The notes under the pieces are model-generated. The model had not been told where the DNA came from. It saw only the letters and a list, made by a program, of their open reading frames with translations, and did not search any database. Source: Rhodanobacter_A agri (GTDB taxonomy: Bacteria > Pseudomonadota > Gammaproteobacteria > Xanthomonadales > Rhodanobacteraceae). Taken from it: DNA of 64,000 bases. Shown piece by piece: positions 26,597-36,580 of the stretch (positions are counted from its first letter, which is position 1; every line of letters starts with the position of its first letter). The position numbers and the translations under genes are program-made. The stretch is from NCBI RefSeq assembly GCF_044904705.1, contig NZ_JADIKL010000004.1, forward strand, positions 1 through 64,000. The letters run 5' to 3'.

Positions 26597-26937
26597 GATT
26601 CTCCACGGCAAGGTTTTGCGGCGCGGCGCGCCGGCAACGGAACGGCGATGTTCGCCCACGCGGCCGGTTGCGACAAGCGCGGCAGCTATTCCGGTGCCGC
26701 GGAAGGTTCAAGGCTGCCGATGAGGGTCACATTGCGTGCTGCAAGGACGCTTTGCAACGCGATTGTTGCTTGACGCGATGGCGGGCAGGCAGTAAACAAC
26801 GAGGCCTGTACATCCCGCCGCAGAGCGGGTGTTGCGGGTCGCGATACTGGGTTGTCTTGTCATGTGCACCGGCGGCATGCTTGTTGCCTGCTTTGGTGGT
26901 TGTCCTGGGCCCGACATGGGCGACAGGGGGGGGAGTG
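26597..26937. other. Intergenic region between gshB and pilG
   Basis: 341 bp with no supported gene; it holds divergent promoters. The rightward side has the promoter candidate listed separately (26770-26798). A G-run (about 26926-26933) sits directly before pilG and contains its ribosome site. Confidence 0.6.
26770..26798 (+). promoter_or_regulatory. Candidate sigma-70 promoter of the pil-chp operon
   Basis: TTGACG (26770-26775), 17-nt spacer, TAAACA (26793-26798). The -35 matches at five of six positions, the -10 at three of six. The same pair with the same spacing occurs before blaI at 55978. Transcription would start near 26805, about 130 nt before pilG. Confidence 0.4.
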
Positions 26938-27348
26938 ATGAATCTGAACGCGAACGCGAATGGTCTGGCCGGCCTGCGAGTCATGGTGATCGATGACTCC
27001 AAGACCATCCGTCGCACGGCAGAGACCCTGCTGAAGAAAGAGGGCTGCGACGTGTTGACCGCGGTGGACGGCTTCGAGGCCCTGGCCAAGATCGCCGACC
27101 AGAAGCCCGCCATCATCTTTGTCGACATCATGATGCCGCGCCTGGACGGCTACCAGACCTGCGCGCTGATCAAGAACAATCCGCAGTTCCGCGCCACCCC
27201 GGTGATCATGCTCAGCTCCAAGGACGGCCTGTTCGACAAGGCGCGCGGACGCGTCGTGGGCGCGGAGCAGTACCTCACCAAGCCATTCACGCGCGACGAG
27301 TTGCTCGGCGCCATCCATCACCATGTCAGTACGGTATCCAGCCGCTGA
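26938..27348 (+). CDS. pilG: Twitching motility response regulator PilG
   Basis: A 136-residue stand-alone CheY-like receiver. Acidic pair VIDDSKTIRR at residues 18-20, phosphorylated Asp in FVDIMMPRLDGY (D63), switch Ser in VIMLSSKDG, and Lys in YLTKPFTRDELL. In Pseudomonas PilG promotes pilus extension via PilB. Start ATG at 26938 follows GGGGGGGAGTG. First gene of the Pil-Chp operon; pilH follows 22 nt later. Confidence 0.95.
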   Translation: MNLNANANGLAGLRVMVIDDSKTIRRTAETLLKKEGCDVLTAVDGFEALAKIADQKPAIIFVDIMMPRLDGYQTCALIKNNPQFRATPVIMLSSKDGLFDKARGRVVGAEQYLTKPFTRDELLGAIHHHVSTVSSR

Positions 27349-27370
27349 CCACGGATTCTCGGGGGAACCT

Positions 27371-27742
27371 GTGGCCAACATTCTCATCATCGACGACTCG
27401 CCGACCGACGTGCGCGTGCTCACCACGCTGCTCGAACGGGCGGGTCATCAGGTGGCCTCCGTCGGCAACGCCGAGGAGGGCATCGAGCGGGTGCGCAGCG
27501 CACCGCCCGCGCTGGTCATCATGGACGTCATCATGCCCGGCATGAACGGCTTCCAGGCCACCCGCACGCTCACCCGCGATCCGGCTACCGCCGAGGTGCC
27601 GATCGTGATGATCACCACCAAGGCGATGGAAACCGACCGCGTCTGGGGGCTGCGCCAGGGCGCGCGCGCCTTCATCACCAAGCCGGTGAACGAGGGCGAG
27701 CTGCTCGCCTGCATCAACCAGCTGCTGGCGAGCGCGGCATGA
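27371..27742 (+). CDS. pilH: Twitching motility response regulator PilH
   Basis: A 123-residue receiver protein, second CheY-like regulator of the system, thought to act as phosphate sink or to favour retraction. ILIIDDSPTDVRV, Asp52 in LVIMDVIMPGMNGFQATR, Thr in VMITTKAMETDRVWG, and Lys in FITKPVNEGELL. I choose the GTG at 27371, with GGGGGA upstream, over an ATG at 27323 inside the end of pilG. Overlaps pilI by 4 nt. Confidence 0.94.
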   Translation: MANILIIDDSPTDVRVLTTLLERAGHQVASVGNAEEGIERVRSAPPALVIMDVIMPGMNGFQATRTLTRDPATAEVPIVMITTKAMETDRVWGLRQGARAFITKPVNEGELLACINQLLASAA

Positions 27743-28284
27743 ACGCGCCGTCCGGCCTCACGCCGTTCGAGATCCTGGCCCGCTATGAGCGGCTCTCCCT
27801 GGCGCATGCCTCGGATACCCGCGAACGGATGGATGCGCCGGGCCTTTGGCGCGGCATCGGCTACCGCGTGGGGCCGCGCCTGCTGGTCAGCGAGATCGGC
27901 GAGATCAACGAGCTGCTGGCGATGCCGCCGCTCACCGTGGTGCCCGGCACCCGGCCCTGGCTGCTCGGCGTGGCCAACGTGCGCGGCAACCTGATGCCGG
28001 TGGTGGACTTCGGCCGCTTCCTGTTCGACGAACGCACGCCGCTGAGCGATCGCGCACGCCTGCTGGTGGTGCGCCAGGGCGGCGGCAGCGTGGCGCTGCT
28101 GGTCGACGAGGTGTACGGCCAGCGTACGGTGGACGAGGAGCAGCGGCGCGCGGCAGAGCAGGAGGACGACCCGCGGCTGACGCGTTTCGCCGAGCAGCGG
28201 GTGGGCGAGGGAGCGCAGCAGATGGCGATTTTCAGCATGAGCCGGCTGGTGCGGGCGCCCGATTTCCGCCAGGCCGCGGCCTGA
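27739..28284 (+). CDS. pilI: CheW-like adaptor PilI
   Basis: A 181-residue CheW-domain adaptor linking the receptor PilJ to the kinase. It has LLVSEIGEINELLAMPPLTVVPGTRPWLLGVANVRGNLMPVVDFGRFL, the typical CheW core, and LLVDEVYGQRTV. Its start overlaps the pilH stop (ATGA), so coupling is likely. Confidence 0.94.
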   Translation: MNAPSGLTPFEILARYERLSLAHASDTRERMDAPGLWRGIGYRVGPRLLVSEIGEINELLAMPPLTVVPGTRPWLLGVANVRGNLMPVVDFGRFLFDERTPLSDRARLLVVRQGGGSVALLVDEVYGQRTVDEEQRRAAEQEDDPRLTRFAEQRVGEGAQQMAIFSMSRLVRAPDFRQAAA

Positions 28285-28413
28285 CGTCGCGGCGACCGCA
28301 TGCAGCAGGTCCGGTGCCGTCGTGGGCCGGAAACTCCAGGGTGGCAGGTCTTTGGATCCGTTCCCGTCCACGGTGGCGAGGCCGATCCGGCGAAGTAGAC
28401 GGATGAGGTGAAC

Positions 28414-30444
28414 ATGAGCACTACAGGGGGCGTCGGCAAGGAGCGTGGGAATACCGCACTCATTGTCCTGTTGCTGGTCGCGATCGGCTTTGCGGCACTG
28501 GATTTCTGGCAGCTCAACGTGAAGAACGGCGAGGACCGCCAGGCGGTCGCGTTGACCACGCAGATCCAGGTGCTGTCGCAGCAGACCGCGAAATTCGCGT
28601 TGGAATCGTCCGACGGCAACGCCGATTCGTTCAAGGAGCTAGAGAGCACCCGCAACGCGATCGACTCGGCGGTGCGCCGGCTGGACAAGGGTGACCCGGC
28701 CACCGGCATGCACCCCTATGCCGACAACAACGCCTCGCCCGTGGGCCGCGCGGCCAGCGCGCTGGACGGCGCCTGGAAGCAGCTGGACGACGACATCGGC
28801 AAGATCCTGCAGAACAAGGCCGTGGTGCTCGACTCCGGCCAGCGCGCGGGCACCGTGTCGCAGCAGATGCCGTTGCTCAACTCCAGCATGGACCAGGTGG
28901 TCAACATCCTGCAGCAGCGCAACGGCAGCGCCGAACAGATGCTGGGCACCTCGCGCCAGATGCTGTCGGCCGACCGTATCATCCGCCGCGTGCAGGAAGT
29001 GCTGCAGGGCGGCGACAACGCCCAGGCCGCCGCCGACGGCTTGCAGCGCGATGCCCAGCTGTACGGCAGCGTGCTGCAGGGCCTGATCGAGGGCAACCCG
29101 GGCAGCGGCGTGCGGCCGATCGGCGACGCCAACGCCCGCAAGATCCTCACCGGCATGCAAGGCGACTGGGGCAAGCTGGCCGACCCGCTGTCGAAGCTGG
29201 TGGCCGCTTCCGGCAACCTCGCCGCGGTGAAGCAGGCCGGCAACAAGGCCTCGCTGGATTCGCAATCGGTGCTGCTGCGCGCGAACGACCTCGCCGACCA
29301 GGTCGGCAAGCTGCCGCTGCGCCGCCTGTTCCCGAACGTGTGGTGGGGCTTGCTGGCCGCGATCGGCGCGGTGGCGTTCGCCCTGCTGCTGGTGGTCAGC
29401 CTGGTGCGCGACCAGCGCCGCCGCTTCGCCGAATCCACCTCGCTCAACCAGCGCAACCAGGAGGCGATCATGCGCCTGCTGGACGAGATGGGCGCGCTGG
29501 CCGAAGGCGACCTGACGGTGAAGACCACGGTGACCGAGGAGATCACCGGCGCGATCGCCGACTCGGTGAACTACGCCATCGACGAGTTGCGCACCCTGGT
29601 GACCACGATCAACGAGACCTCCGAGCAGGTCTCCTCGTCGGCACAGGAAACCCAGACCACCGCGCGCCACCTGGCCGACGCGGCCGAGCAGCAGGCGCAG
29701 CAGATCAGCACTGCGACCAGCGCGATCAACGAGATCGCCAGCTCGATGGACCACGTGTCGAAGAACTCCGCCGAATCGGCCGACGTGGCCGAGCGCTCGG
29801 TGCAGATCGCCTCGCACGGCGCCGAAGTGGTGCGCGAGACGATCTCCGGCATGGACTCGATCCGCGACCAGATCCAGGAAACCTCCAAGCGCATCAAGCG
29901 GCTGGGCGAGTCCTCGCAGGAAATCGGCTCGATCGTGGAACTGATCAACGACATCGCCGAGCAGACCAACATCCTGGCCTTGAACGCGGCGATCCAGGCG
30001 GCCTCGGCCGGCGAGGCGGGCCGGGGCTTCGCGGTGGTGGCGGACGAAGTGCAGCGACTGGCCGAACGCTCGACCAGTGCGACGAAACGTATCGAAACCC
30101 TGGTGCAGACGATTCAGTCCGATACCAACGAAGCGGTGAACTCGATGGAGCAGACCACCGCCGAAGTGGTGGCTGGTGCGCGCAAGGCGGAAGACGCCGG
30201 CAGCGCGCTGGGTGACATCGAACGCGTGTCGCACGACCTGTCCGCGCTGATTCAGAACATCTCCAGCGCGGCGCGTCAGCAGTCGGCGGCGGCGACGGAC
30301 ATTTCGCAATCGATGAACGCCATCCGGGAGATCACCTCGCAGACCTCGCAGGGCGCTAGCCGCACCGCCGATTCGATCGGTACCCTGGCGCAGCTGGCCA
30401 GCGATCTGCGGCGTTCCGTGGCCCACTTCAAGCTGCCGGGTTGA
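28414..30444 (+). CDS. pilJ: Methyl-accepting chemoreceptor PilJ
   Basis: A 676-residue receptor of the twitching system. First membrane helix around residues 14-32 (NTALIVLLLVAIGFAALDFW), a long periplasmic sensor region with a PilJ-type N-domain repeat, second helix around 310-333 (WWGLLAAIGAVAFALLLVVS), a HAMP-like segment, then the signalling hairpin with the tip EQTNILALNAAIQAASAGEAGRGFAVVADEV. It ends at FKLPG without a C-terminal methyltransferase-tethering pentapeptide. Start: ATG at 28414 with GAGGTG 5 nt before. No cheR homologue is in the cluster. Confidence 0.95.
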   Translation: MSTTGGVGKERGNTALIVLLLVAIGFAALDFWQLNVKNGEDRQAVALTTQIQVLSQQTAKFALESSDGNADSFKELESTRNAIDSAVRRLDKGDPATGMHPYADNNASPVGRAASALDGAWKQLDDDIGKILQNKAVVLDSGQRAGTVSQQMPLLNSSMDQVVNILQQRNGSAEQMLGTSRQMLSADRIIRRVQEVLQGGDNAQAAADGLQRDAQLYGSVLQGLIEGNPGSGVRPIGDANARKILTGMQGDWGKLADPLSKLVAASGNLAAVKQAGNKASLDSQSVLLRANDLADQVGKLPLRRLFPNVWWGLLAAIGAVAFALLLVVSLVRDQRRRFAESTSLNQRNQEAIMRLLDEMGALAEGDLTVKTTVTEEITGAIADSVNYAIDELRTLVTTINETSEQVSSSAQETQTTARHLADAAEQQAQQISTATSAINEIASSMDHVSKNSAESADVAERSVQIASHGAEVVRETISGMDSIRDQIQETSKRIKRLGESSQEIGSIVELINDIAEQTNILALNAAIQAASAGEAGRGFAVVADEVQRLAERSTSATKRIETLVQTIQSDTNEAVNSMEQTTAEVVAGARKAEDAGSALGDIERVSHDLSALIQNISSAARQQSAAATDISQSMNAIREITSQTSQGASRTADSIGTLAQLASDLRRSVAHFKLPG

Positions 30445-30526
30445 CGGACTGGCAGCGACACTTACCGACTGAGGGCAGTCTCGATGGTGGCGTGGCGGCA
30501 CGCGGCGCAACCGCTGAGAGAGGCGC

Positions 30527-33500
30527 ATGAGACTTCAAGACCACATTGATTTCACCACCTTGCAGTGGGTCCGGCCCGAGCTGGAGCAGACGCTGTCGGA
30601 CGCCCGCGAGTCGCTGGAGTCCTACGTCGACAACCCCGGGCGGGACGACGCCATGCGCGCCTGCGTCGGCAGCCTGCATCAGGTGCAGGGCACGCTGCGG
30701 ATGGTCGAACTGCCCGGTCCGGCGATGGTGGCGGCAGAGATGGAAGCGCTCGCCATCGCGCTGCTGGACGGCCGCGTCGCGCAGCGCGAGGAAGCCTATA
30801 CCGCGCTGATGCGCGGCATGATGCAGTTGCCCGACTATCTCGAACGCCTCGCCGGCGGCCACCGCGACGTGCCGGTGGTGCTGCTGCCGCTGCTGAACGA
30901 TCTGCGTGCCAGTTACGGCCAGGAGGCCTTGTCCGAATCGGCGCTGTTCCGCCCCAACCTCGACGCGTTCCTGCCTACCCAGGCGCCTGCTGCGATGAGC
31001 GAGGCGCAAGCCGCAGCACGCCGCGGCGAGCTGGTCGAGTTGCGCCTGCAGTTCCAGCAGTACATGCTCGTCTGGTTCCGCGGCCAGTCGCAGGCGCAGC
31101 CGCTGGCCGGCATGCGCAAGGCGCTGCTGGCGATCGCCGCGCGCTGCTTCCACGTGCACGGGCGGCGCCTGTGGTGGATCACCGCCGGCGTGGTGGAAGG
31201 GCTGGAACACGGCATGCTCGGCGCGCATACCACCGAGCTGCGCCAGCTCATCGGCAGGGCGGACCGCCATATCCGCCAGTTGATCGACCAGGGCGAGGAC
31301 AGCCTGCGCGGCGGCGAAGCCGACGAGCTGTGCAACCGCCTGCTCTACATCGTGGCGCAGTCGCGTCAGCACAGCTCGCACATGGAGCTGCTGCGCCGTA
31401 CCTACGCGCTGGACAACCTGCTGCCCGACGCCGACGAGCTGGAACACGCCCGCGGCTCGATGGCCGGACACAACCGCGCCCTGCTCGACTCGGTCGCGCG
31501 CGCGCTGAAGGACGACCTGCTGCGCGTGAAGGAAGCGCTCGACCTGTTCCAGCGCCAGCCCGATGCCGATCCGGCCTCGCTGGCGCCGCAGTGCGAGTTG
31601 CTGGGGCGCGTGGGCGACACTTTGGGCATGCTGGCGCTGTCCGTGCCGCGCCGGGTGGTCGAGGAGCAGCGGCGCGTGCTCGACGAGATCGTCAACCGGA
31701 TGCGCACCGCCGACGAGGACATCCTGCTCGACGTGGCCGGCGCGCTGCTGTACGTGGAAGCCTCGCTGGACGACCACATCGAGAGCCTCGGTGCGGGTGA
31801 AGAGCCGCCGCCGCACGACGCGACAGTGGCGCCGGGGCTGCCGCGCAGCGAAGCGCAAGGCATCCTCAGCACGGTGATGCAGGAAGCGATCCACAACACC
31901 GAGAAGGTGAAGGAGGCCATCGTCGCCTTCGTCGAATCCGGTTGGGATCACGCCGGACTGGTCGCCGCACCGGGCCAGATGAACGAGGTCGCCGGCGCCG
32001 CGCGCATGCTGTCCGCCGAACGCCCGGCCGAACTGGCCGAGGGCATCGGCCGCTTCATCCACAATGAGTTGCTGGCTGACCGCCGCGTGCCGAGCAGCAC
32101 GCAGATGGATCACCTGGCCGACGCGCTGGCCGCGCTGGAGTACTACCTGGAGGCGGCGCGCGAGCATCGCGGCGGCCTGGCCCACATCATCGATGTGGCC
32201 GAGCACAGCCTCAGCCAGCTCGGCTACTGGCCGCTGCCGGCCGAACGGCCGCTGCCGGAGGCGCCGGCCGAGGCGCCGGTGTCCGATGCGCGGGACCACA
32301 GCGACGAGGCTCTGTCCGAGTCGGTCAGCCTGTATACCGGCAGCGATGCCAGCCATTTGTTCGTCGCGCCGGAAACGCCGCGCGAAACGCCGGCGCACGA
32401 TGTCGACGGCCTGCGCTACGTGCAGACCGAACCCACTGCGCCGCCGCTTGCCGCCGATGCGGCCGACGACGCCGACTGGGTCGAGATCGAGGAGGAGATC
32501 GAGGAGCAAGTGCCGGCGCACGACGCGCTGGCCGGCGCGTTCCGCTTCGACCACCAGGCCGAAGGCATTGACGACGACATCCGCGAGATCTTCCTGGAGG
32601 AAATGCAGGAGGAGATCGCCAACCTGCGCGGCGGCGAAAGCATCTGGCTGGCCGACACCGCGCAGTTGGCCGCGCTGACCCCGATCCGCCGCTCCTTCCA
32701 CACCCTCAAGGGTTCCGGCCGGCTGGTCGGCATCCCGGCGCTGGGCGAGTTCGCCTGGAAGGTGGAGGACATGCTCAACCGCGTGCTCGATCACACGATC
32801 GAGCCGCACGAGGGCGTGCAGGCGCTGGTGCGCCATGCCATCGACGCGCTGCCGCAGCTGCTGGCCTCGCTCAAGGGCGAGGGCACGCCGCATGCGCCGG
32901 TCGAGGCGATCATGCAGACCGCCAGCCGGCTTGCCGCCGGGGATGCATCCGCGCGGATCGAGGATCACGCGCCGCTCGCGCTGGAAACCGTGCGCCGCAC
33001 CGTGCGCCGCCGCGTGCCGCGGTTCGACGACGCGGCCGCCGCGATTCCGTCCGCCGGCTTCACCGACGCCCACAGCGTCGCCGCGCCGGAACCGGCCGAA
33101 CCGCCGATGTCGCTGGCTATCTCGCCGCTGCCGTCGGTCGATCCGGTGCTGCTGGAGATCCTGCGCAGCGAGGTCGCGCAGTACCTGCAGGCCATCCGTA
33201 CGGCTATCCAGCGCAGCAGCGGCGACCTGCCGGTGGGCGAGGATCTGCTGCGCGCCGTGCATACCTTGCATGGCGCGATCGCGATGGTCGAGATCCCGCT
33301 GCTCACCCAGCTGCTGTCGCCGCTGGAGAGCCTGCTCAAGCGCGTGCGCCATGCGGGGCTGCCGCTGCCGGTGGAGGGCGTGCGCCTGCTCGACCGTTCG
33401 GCCGATGTGGTCGACCACACGATGGCCCAGTTCGACGTGGCCATGCCGCAGCTGCCTAGCGTCGACCTGCTGACCACCCAATTGACCGAGATGCGCGACC

Positions 33501-36500
33501 GCTATCCGGAGTCGCAGGTGGCGCACGTCGCTTCCGAGACCCATGCGGAGGCCCCGGTCGAGACCGCACAGCCTGCGGCCGAATCCGCGGAGCATGCAGT
33601 CGACACGACGCCGGCGGCACCTGCCGCAGGCGATCACGAAGCCATCGCGGCGCTGCCGGAAGATGGCGCGCACGACGATTACGCCAGCGAGCTGATGGCC
33701 GCGCTCGGCGCCTTCGAGCCGGGTGCATCGGTCCCGGCCGATCATGCGGCAGCCGATCGCGAGGCCGCCGAGCGTGCCGAGGCCGAACGCGCCGAGACCG
33801 AGCGTGCCGAAGCCGAGCGTGCCGAAGCCGAACGTCACGCCCGCGAGGCCGCCGAACAGGAAGCGGCCGAGCGTGCCGCCGCCGAGCAAGCGGCACAGGC
33901 GAAGGCCGAGCAGGAGCAGGCAGAACGCGAGCAAGCCGAGCGCGAGCAGGCCGAAAAGGAACGCGTCGAGCAGGAGCGTGCCGAGCAGGCACGGCTGGCG
34001 CAGGAGCGCGCTGCCCGCGAAGCCGCCGAGGCGCAGATGCGCGCGGCGGCGGAGAAGGCGGCGGCCGAGCAGCGCGCCGCGGAGGCTGCGGCGGCGGAGC
34101 AGGCCAGGCAAGCTGCGGAGCGCGAAGCCGAGGCGGCCCGCCCTGTCGCGGAAGTCGTCCCTGCCGCATCCGTCGCATCCGTCGCCGAGGCGGTGGCAGC
34201 GGATACGGGCCTGCCCATCGATGCCGACCTGCTGGAGATCTTCGTCGAGGAGGCGCGCGAGATTCTCGACCACGCCGACGGCGTGCTGGCGCAATGGCAT
34301 GCCGAGCCGGCCGCGACGGCCGGTCACCTGCCCGAACTGCAGCGCGACCTGCACACGCTCAAGGGCGGTGCGCGCATCGCCGGGCTGATGTCCGTGGGCG
34401 ACCTCGCGCACGCCATCGAAACGCTACTGGAAAAGCCGGTGGCCGACGCCGCCCAGGCGATTCCGCTGATCGGCGTGCTGGAGACCGGTTTCGACCAGCT
34501 GCACACCATGGTGCAGCAGGTGTCGCAGGGGCAGGTGCCGGCCTATCCGCAGTCCGCGATCGACCATCTGTTGGCGCTGGCCGGCGAGCAGCAGTTCGCC
34601 GACGATGCGGCCTTGGCCGCCCGCGTGGCACCGGTCGCCCCGGTCGTTCCCGCGGTGCCGCTGCCGGACCTGCTGCCGGCCGAACAAGGTGCCGAAGCGA
34701 CTTCGGCGCAGGAGCAGATCCGCGTACGCGCCGAACTGCTCGACAACCTGGTGAACCATGCCGGCGAGGTGGCGATCTATCGCTCGCGCCTGGAGCAGCA
34801 GGTATCCGGCTACCGCTTCAACCTGGTCGAACTGGATCAGACCGTGCAGCGTCTGCGCAGCCAGCTGCGCATGCTGGAGATCGAGACCGAGGCGCAGATC
34901 ATCGCGCGCTTCCAGCGCGAGCACCGCGAGGCCGGCAGTACCACCGTGTTCGATCCGCTCGAGCTCGACCGTTTCTCGCAGCTGCAGCAGTACTCGCGTG
35001 CGCTGGCCGAGTCGGTATCCGACTTGGTGTCGATCCAGGGCATGCTGGACGAACTGACCCGCCAGGCCGAGACCTTGCTGATCCAGCAGTCGCGCGTCAG
35101 CACCGAGCTGCAGGACGGCTTGCTGCGCACGCGCATGCTGCCGTTCGACACCATGGTGCCGAACCTGCGCCGCACCCTGCGCCAGGCCGCGCAGGAGCAG
35201 GGCAAGAGCGCACAGCTGTACGTGGATGGCGCCCACGGCGAAATGGACCGTAACCTGCTTGACCGCATCAAGGCGCCGTTCGAGCACATGCTGCGCAACG
35301 CCGTGGCGCACGGTATCGAGTCGCCGGCCGAGCGGCGCAAGGCCGGCAAGCCCGAAGAAGGCGCGGTGCGCATCCGCGTGACGCGCGAAGCCACCGAGGT
35401 GGTGGTGCGCGTCAGCGACGACGGCCGCGGCCTCGACCGCGAGGCGGTCCGCCAGCGCGCGATCGAGCGTGGCCTGCTGCCCAAGGGCGCCAAGCCCGGC
35501 GACGACCAGCTGCTCGCGCTGATCACCCAGCCCGGCTTCTCCACCGCCAGCACGGTTACCCAACTGGCCGGTCGCGGCGTGGGCATGGACGTGGTGGCGA
35601 ACGAGATCAAGCAGCTCGGCGGTTCGCTGGCGATCGAGTCGCAGCCGGGGCAGGGCACCACTTTCGTGCTGCGCCTGCCGTTCACGCTCGCGGTGACCCA
35701 GGCGATCCTGGTGCGCATCGGCGAGAGCAATTTCGCGATTCCGATGACCTCGGTGCAGGGCGTGGCGCGGATCAGCCCCGACGAGCTGGCTGCGCGTCTG
35801 GCCGAGCACGATCCGGAGTTCGCCTACAGCGGCGAGCAGTACGGCATCCACGATCTGGCCGAGTTGCTCGGTCTGCCGCCCGGCGTGGTGCCGGAGGGCG
35901 AACAGCCACCGCTGCTGCTGACCCGCGCCGGCGACCTGCGCGCGGCGATTCGCATCGATGCGGTGCTGGGTTCGCGCGAGATCGTGGTGAAGTCGGTCGG
36001 TCCGCAGGTGAGTTCGGTGCCCGGCGTGCTGGGCGCCACCATCATGGGCGACGGCTCGGTGCTGGTGATTCTCGACCTCGCGCCGCTGGTCCGCCACGGC
36101 ATCGTGCGGCGCGAGCAGCGTCTGGCCGATGGCCTCGGCGTGGTCGAGCTGCCGATCATCGAGGAGCAGCGCACGCGGCCGCTGGTGATGGTGGTGGACG
36201 ATTCGATCACCATGCGCAAGGTCACCGGCCGCGTGCTGGAGCGCCACGAGTACGAAGTGAGCACGGCAAAGGACGGCGTCGACGCGCTGGAGAAGCTGCA
36301 CGAGCGCGTGCCCGACCTGATGCTGCTGGATATCGAGATGCCGCGCATGGATGGCTACGAGCTCGCCACGCACATGAAGGCCGACCCGCGCCTGCGCAAC
36401 GTGCCGATCATCATGATCACCTCGCGCACCGGCGAGAAGCACCGCCAGCGCGCGTTCGACATCGGCGTGGACCGCTATCTCGGCAAGCCGTACCAGGAGG

Positions 36501-36580
36501 CCGAACTGCTGTCGCAGATCGGCGAAGTGCTGGAACAGCACGCGGTGGCGCAGCTTGCGCAGGAGCCGGACCATGGCTGA
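30527..36580 (+). CDS. chpA: Hybrid CheA-like kinase ChpA/PilL
   Basis: A 2017-residue hub kinase of the Pil-Chp system. Phosphotransfer (Hpt) modules seen in order: HQVQGTLRMVE (H51), a degenerate one with Asn in place of His (MNEVAGAARML, N486), HTLKGSGRLVG (H725), HTLHGAIAMVE (H912), HTLKGGARIAG (H1276). Residues ~1078-1206 are an Ala/Glu/Arg-rich coiled coil. Then come dimerisation (RVRAELLDNLVNHAGEVAIY), HATPase (N-box HMLRNAVAHGIE near 1590, DDGRGLD near 1632, GRGVGMDVV near 1683), a CheW domain, and a receiver with D1935 (LLLDIEMPRMDGYEL). Pseudomonas ChpA is about 2470 residues, so this one is more compact. It overlaps the next gene by 8 nt. Confidence 0.96.
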   Translation: MRLQDHIDFTTLQWVRPELEQTLSDARESLESYVDNPGRDDAMRACVGSLHQVQGTLRMVELPGPAMVAAEMEALAIALLDGRVAQREEAYTALMRGMMQLPDYLERLAGGHRDVPVVLLPLLNDLRASYGQEALSESALFRPNLDAFLPTQAPAAMSEAQAAARRGELVELRLQFQQYMLVWFRGQSQAQPLAGMRKALLAIAARCFHVHGRRLWWITAGVVEGLEHGMLGAHTTELRQLIGRADRHIRQLIDQGEDSLRGGEADELCNRLLYIVAQSRQHSSHMELLRRTYALDNLLPDADELEHARGSMAGHNRALLDSVARALKDDLLRVKEALDLFQRQPDADPASLAPQCELLGRVGDTLGMLALSVPRRVVEEQRRVLDEIVNRMRTADEDILLDVAGALLYVEASLDDHIESLGAGEEPPPHDATVAPGLPRSEAQGILSTVMQEAIHNTEKVKEAIVAFVESGWDHAGLVAAPGQMNEVAGAARMLSAERPAELAEGIGRFIHNELLADRRVPSSTQMDHLADALAALEYYLEAAREHRGGLAHIIDVAEHSLSQLGYWPLPAERPLPEAPAEAPVSDARDHSDEALSESVSLYTGSDASHLFVAPETPRETPAHDVDGLRYVQTEPTAPPLAADAADDADWVEIEEEIEEQVPAHDALAGAFRFDHQAEGIDDDIREIFLEEMQEEIANLRGGESIWLADTAQLAALTPIRRSFHTLKGSGRLVGIPALGEFAWKVEDMLNRVLDHTIEPHEGVQALVRHAIDALPQLLASLKGEGTPHAPVEAIMQTASRLAAGDASARIEDHAPLALETVRRTVRRRVPRFDDAAAAIPSAGFTDAHSVAAPEPAEPPMSLAISPLPSVDPVLLEILRSEVAQYLQAIRTAIQRSSGDLPVGEDLLRAVHTLHGAIAMVEIPLLTQLLSPLESLLKRVRHAGLPLPVEGVRLLDRSADVVDHTMAQFDVAMPQLPSVDLLTTQLTEMRDRYPESQVAHVASETHAEAPVETAQPAAESAEHAVDTTPAAPAAGDHEAIAALPEDGAHDDYASELMAALGAFEPGASVPADHAAADREAAERAEAERAETERAEAERAEAERHAREAAEQEAAERAAAEQAAQAKAEQEQAEREQAEREQAEKERVEQERAEQARLAQERAAREAAEAQMRAAAEKAAAEQRAAEAAAAEQARQAAEREAEAARPVAEVVPAASVASVAEAVAADTGLPIDADLLEIFVEEAREILDHADGVLAQWHAEPAATAGHLPELQRDLHTLKGGARIAGLMSVGDLAHAIETLLEKPVADAAQAIPLIGVLETGFDQLHTMVQQVSQGQVPAYPQSAIDHLLALAGEQQFADDAALAARVAPVAPVVPAVPLPDLLPAEQGAEATSAQEQIRVRAELLDNLVNHAGEVAIYRSRLEQQVSGYRFNLVELDQTVQRLRSQLRMLEIETEAQIIARFQREHREAGSTTVFDPLELDRFSQLQQYSRALAESVSDLVSIQGMLDELTRQAETLLIQQSRVSTELQDGLLRTRMLPFDTMVPNLRRTLRQAAQEQGKSAQLYVDGAHGEMDRNLLDRIKAPFEHMLRNAVAHGIESPAERRKAGKPEEGAVRIRVTREATEVVVRVSDDGRGLDREAVRQRAIERGLLPKGAKPGDDQLLALITQPGFSTASTVTQLAGRGVGMDVVANEIKQLGGSLAIESQPGQGTTFVLRLPFTLAVTQAILVRIGESNFAIPMTSVQGVARISPDELAARLAEHDPEFAYSGEQYGIHDLAELLGLPPGVVPEGEQPPLLLTRAGDLRAAIRIDAVLGSREIVVKSVGPQVSSVPGVLGATIMGDGSVLVILDLAPLVRHGIVRREQRLADGLGVVELPIIEEQRTRPLVMVVDDSITMRKVTGRVLERHEYEVSTAKDGVDALEKLHERVPDLMLLDIEMPRMDGYELATHMKADPRLRNVPIIMITSRTGEKHRQRAFDIGVDRYLGKPYQEAELLSQIGEVLEQHAVAQLAQEPDHG
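33768..33836 (+). repeat. Tandem 15-nt repeats in chpA coiled-coil region
   Basis: A run of near-identical GCCGAGCGTGCCGAA units encodes a repeating AERAE pattern, continuing less regularly as EQAER units to about 34145. Such a tract can change length by slippage without breaking the frame. Confidence 0.75.

Noticed and set aside
33768..34145. CRISPR-like or mobile tandem repeat
   Set aside because: Repeats are in frame, coding for a continuous coiled coil inside chpA; no spacers.
30428..34411. A 1327-codon open frame opposite chpA
   Set aside because: His/Arg/Gln-rich shadow of chpA and pilJ end; no domain recognised, no ribosome site.
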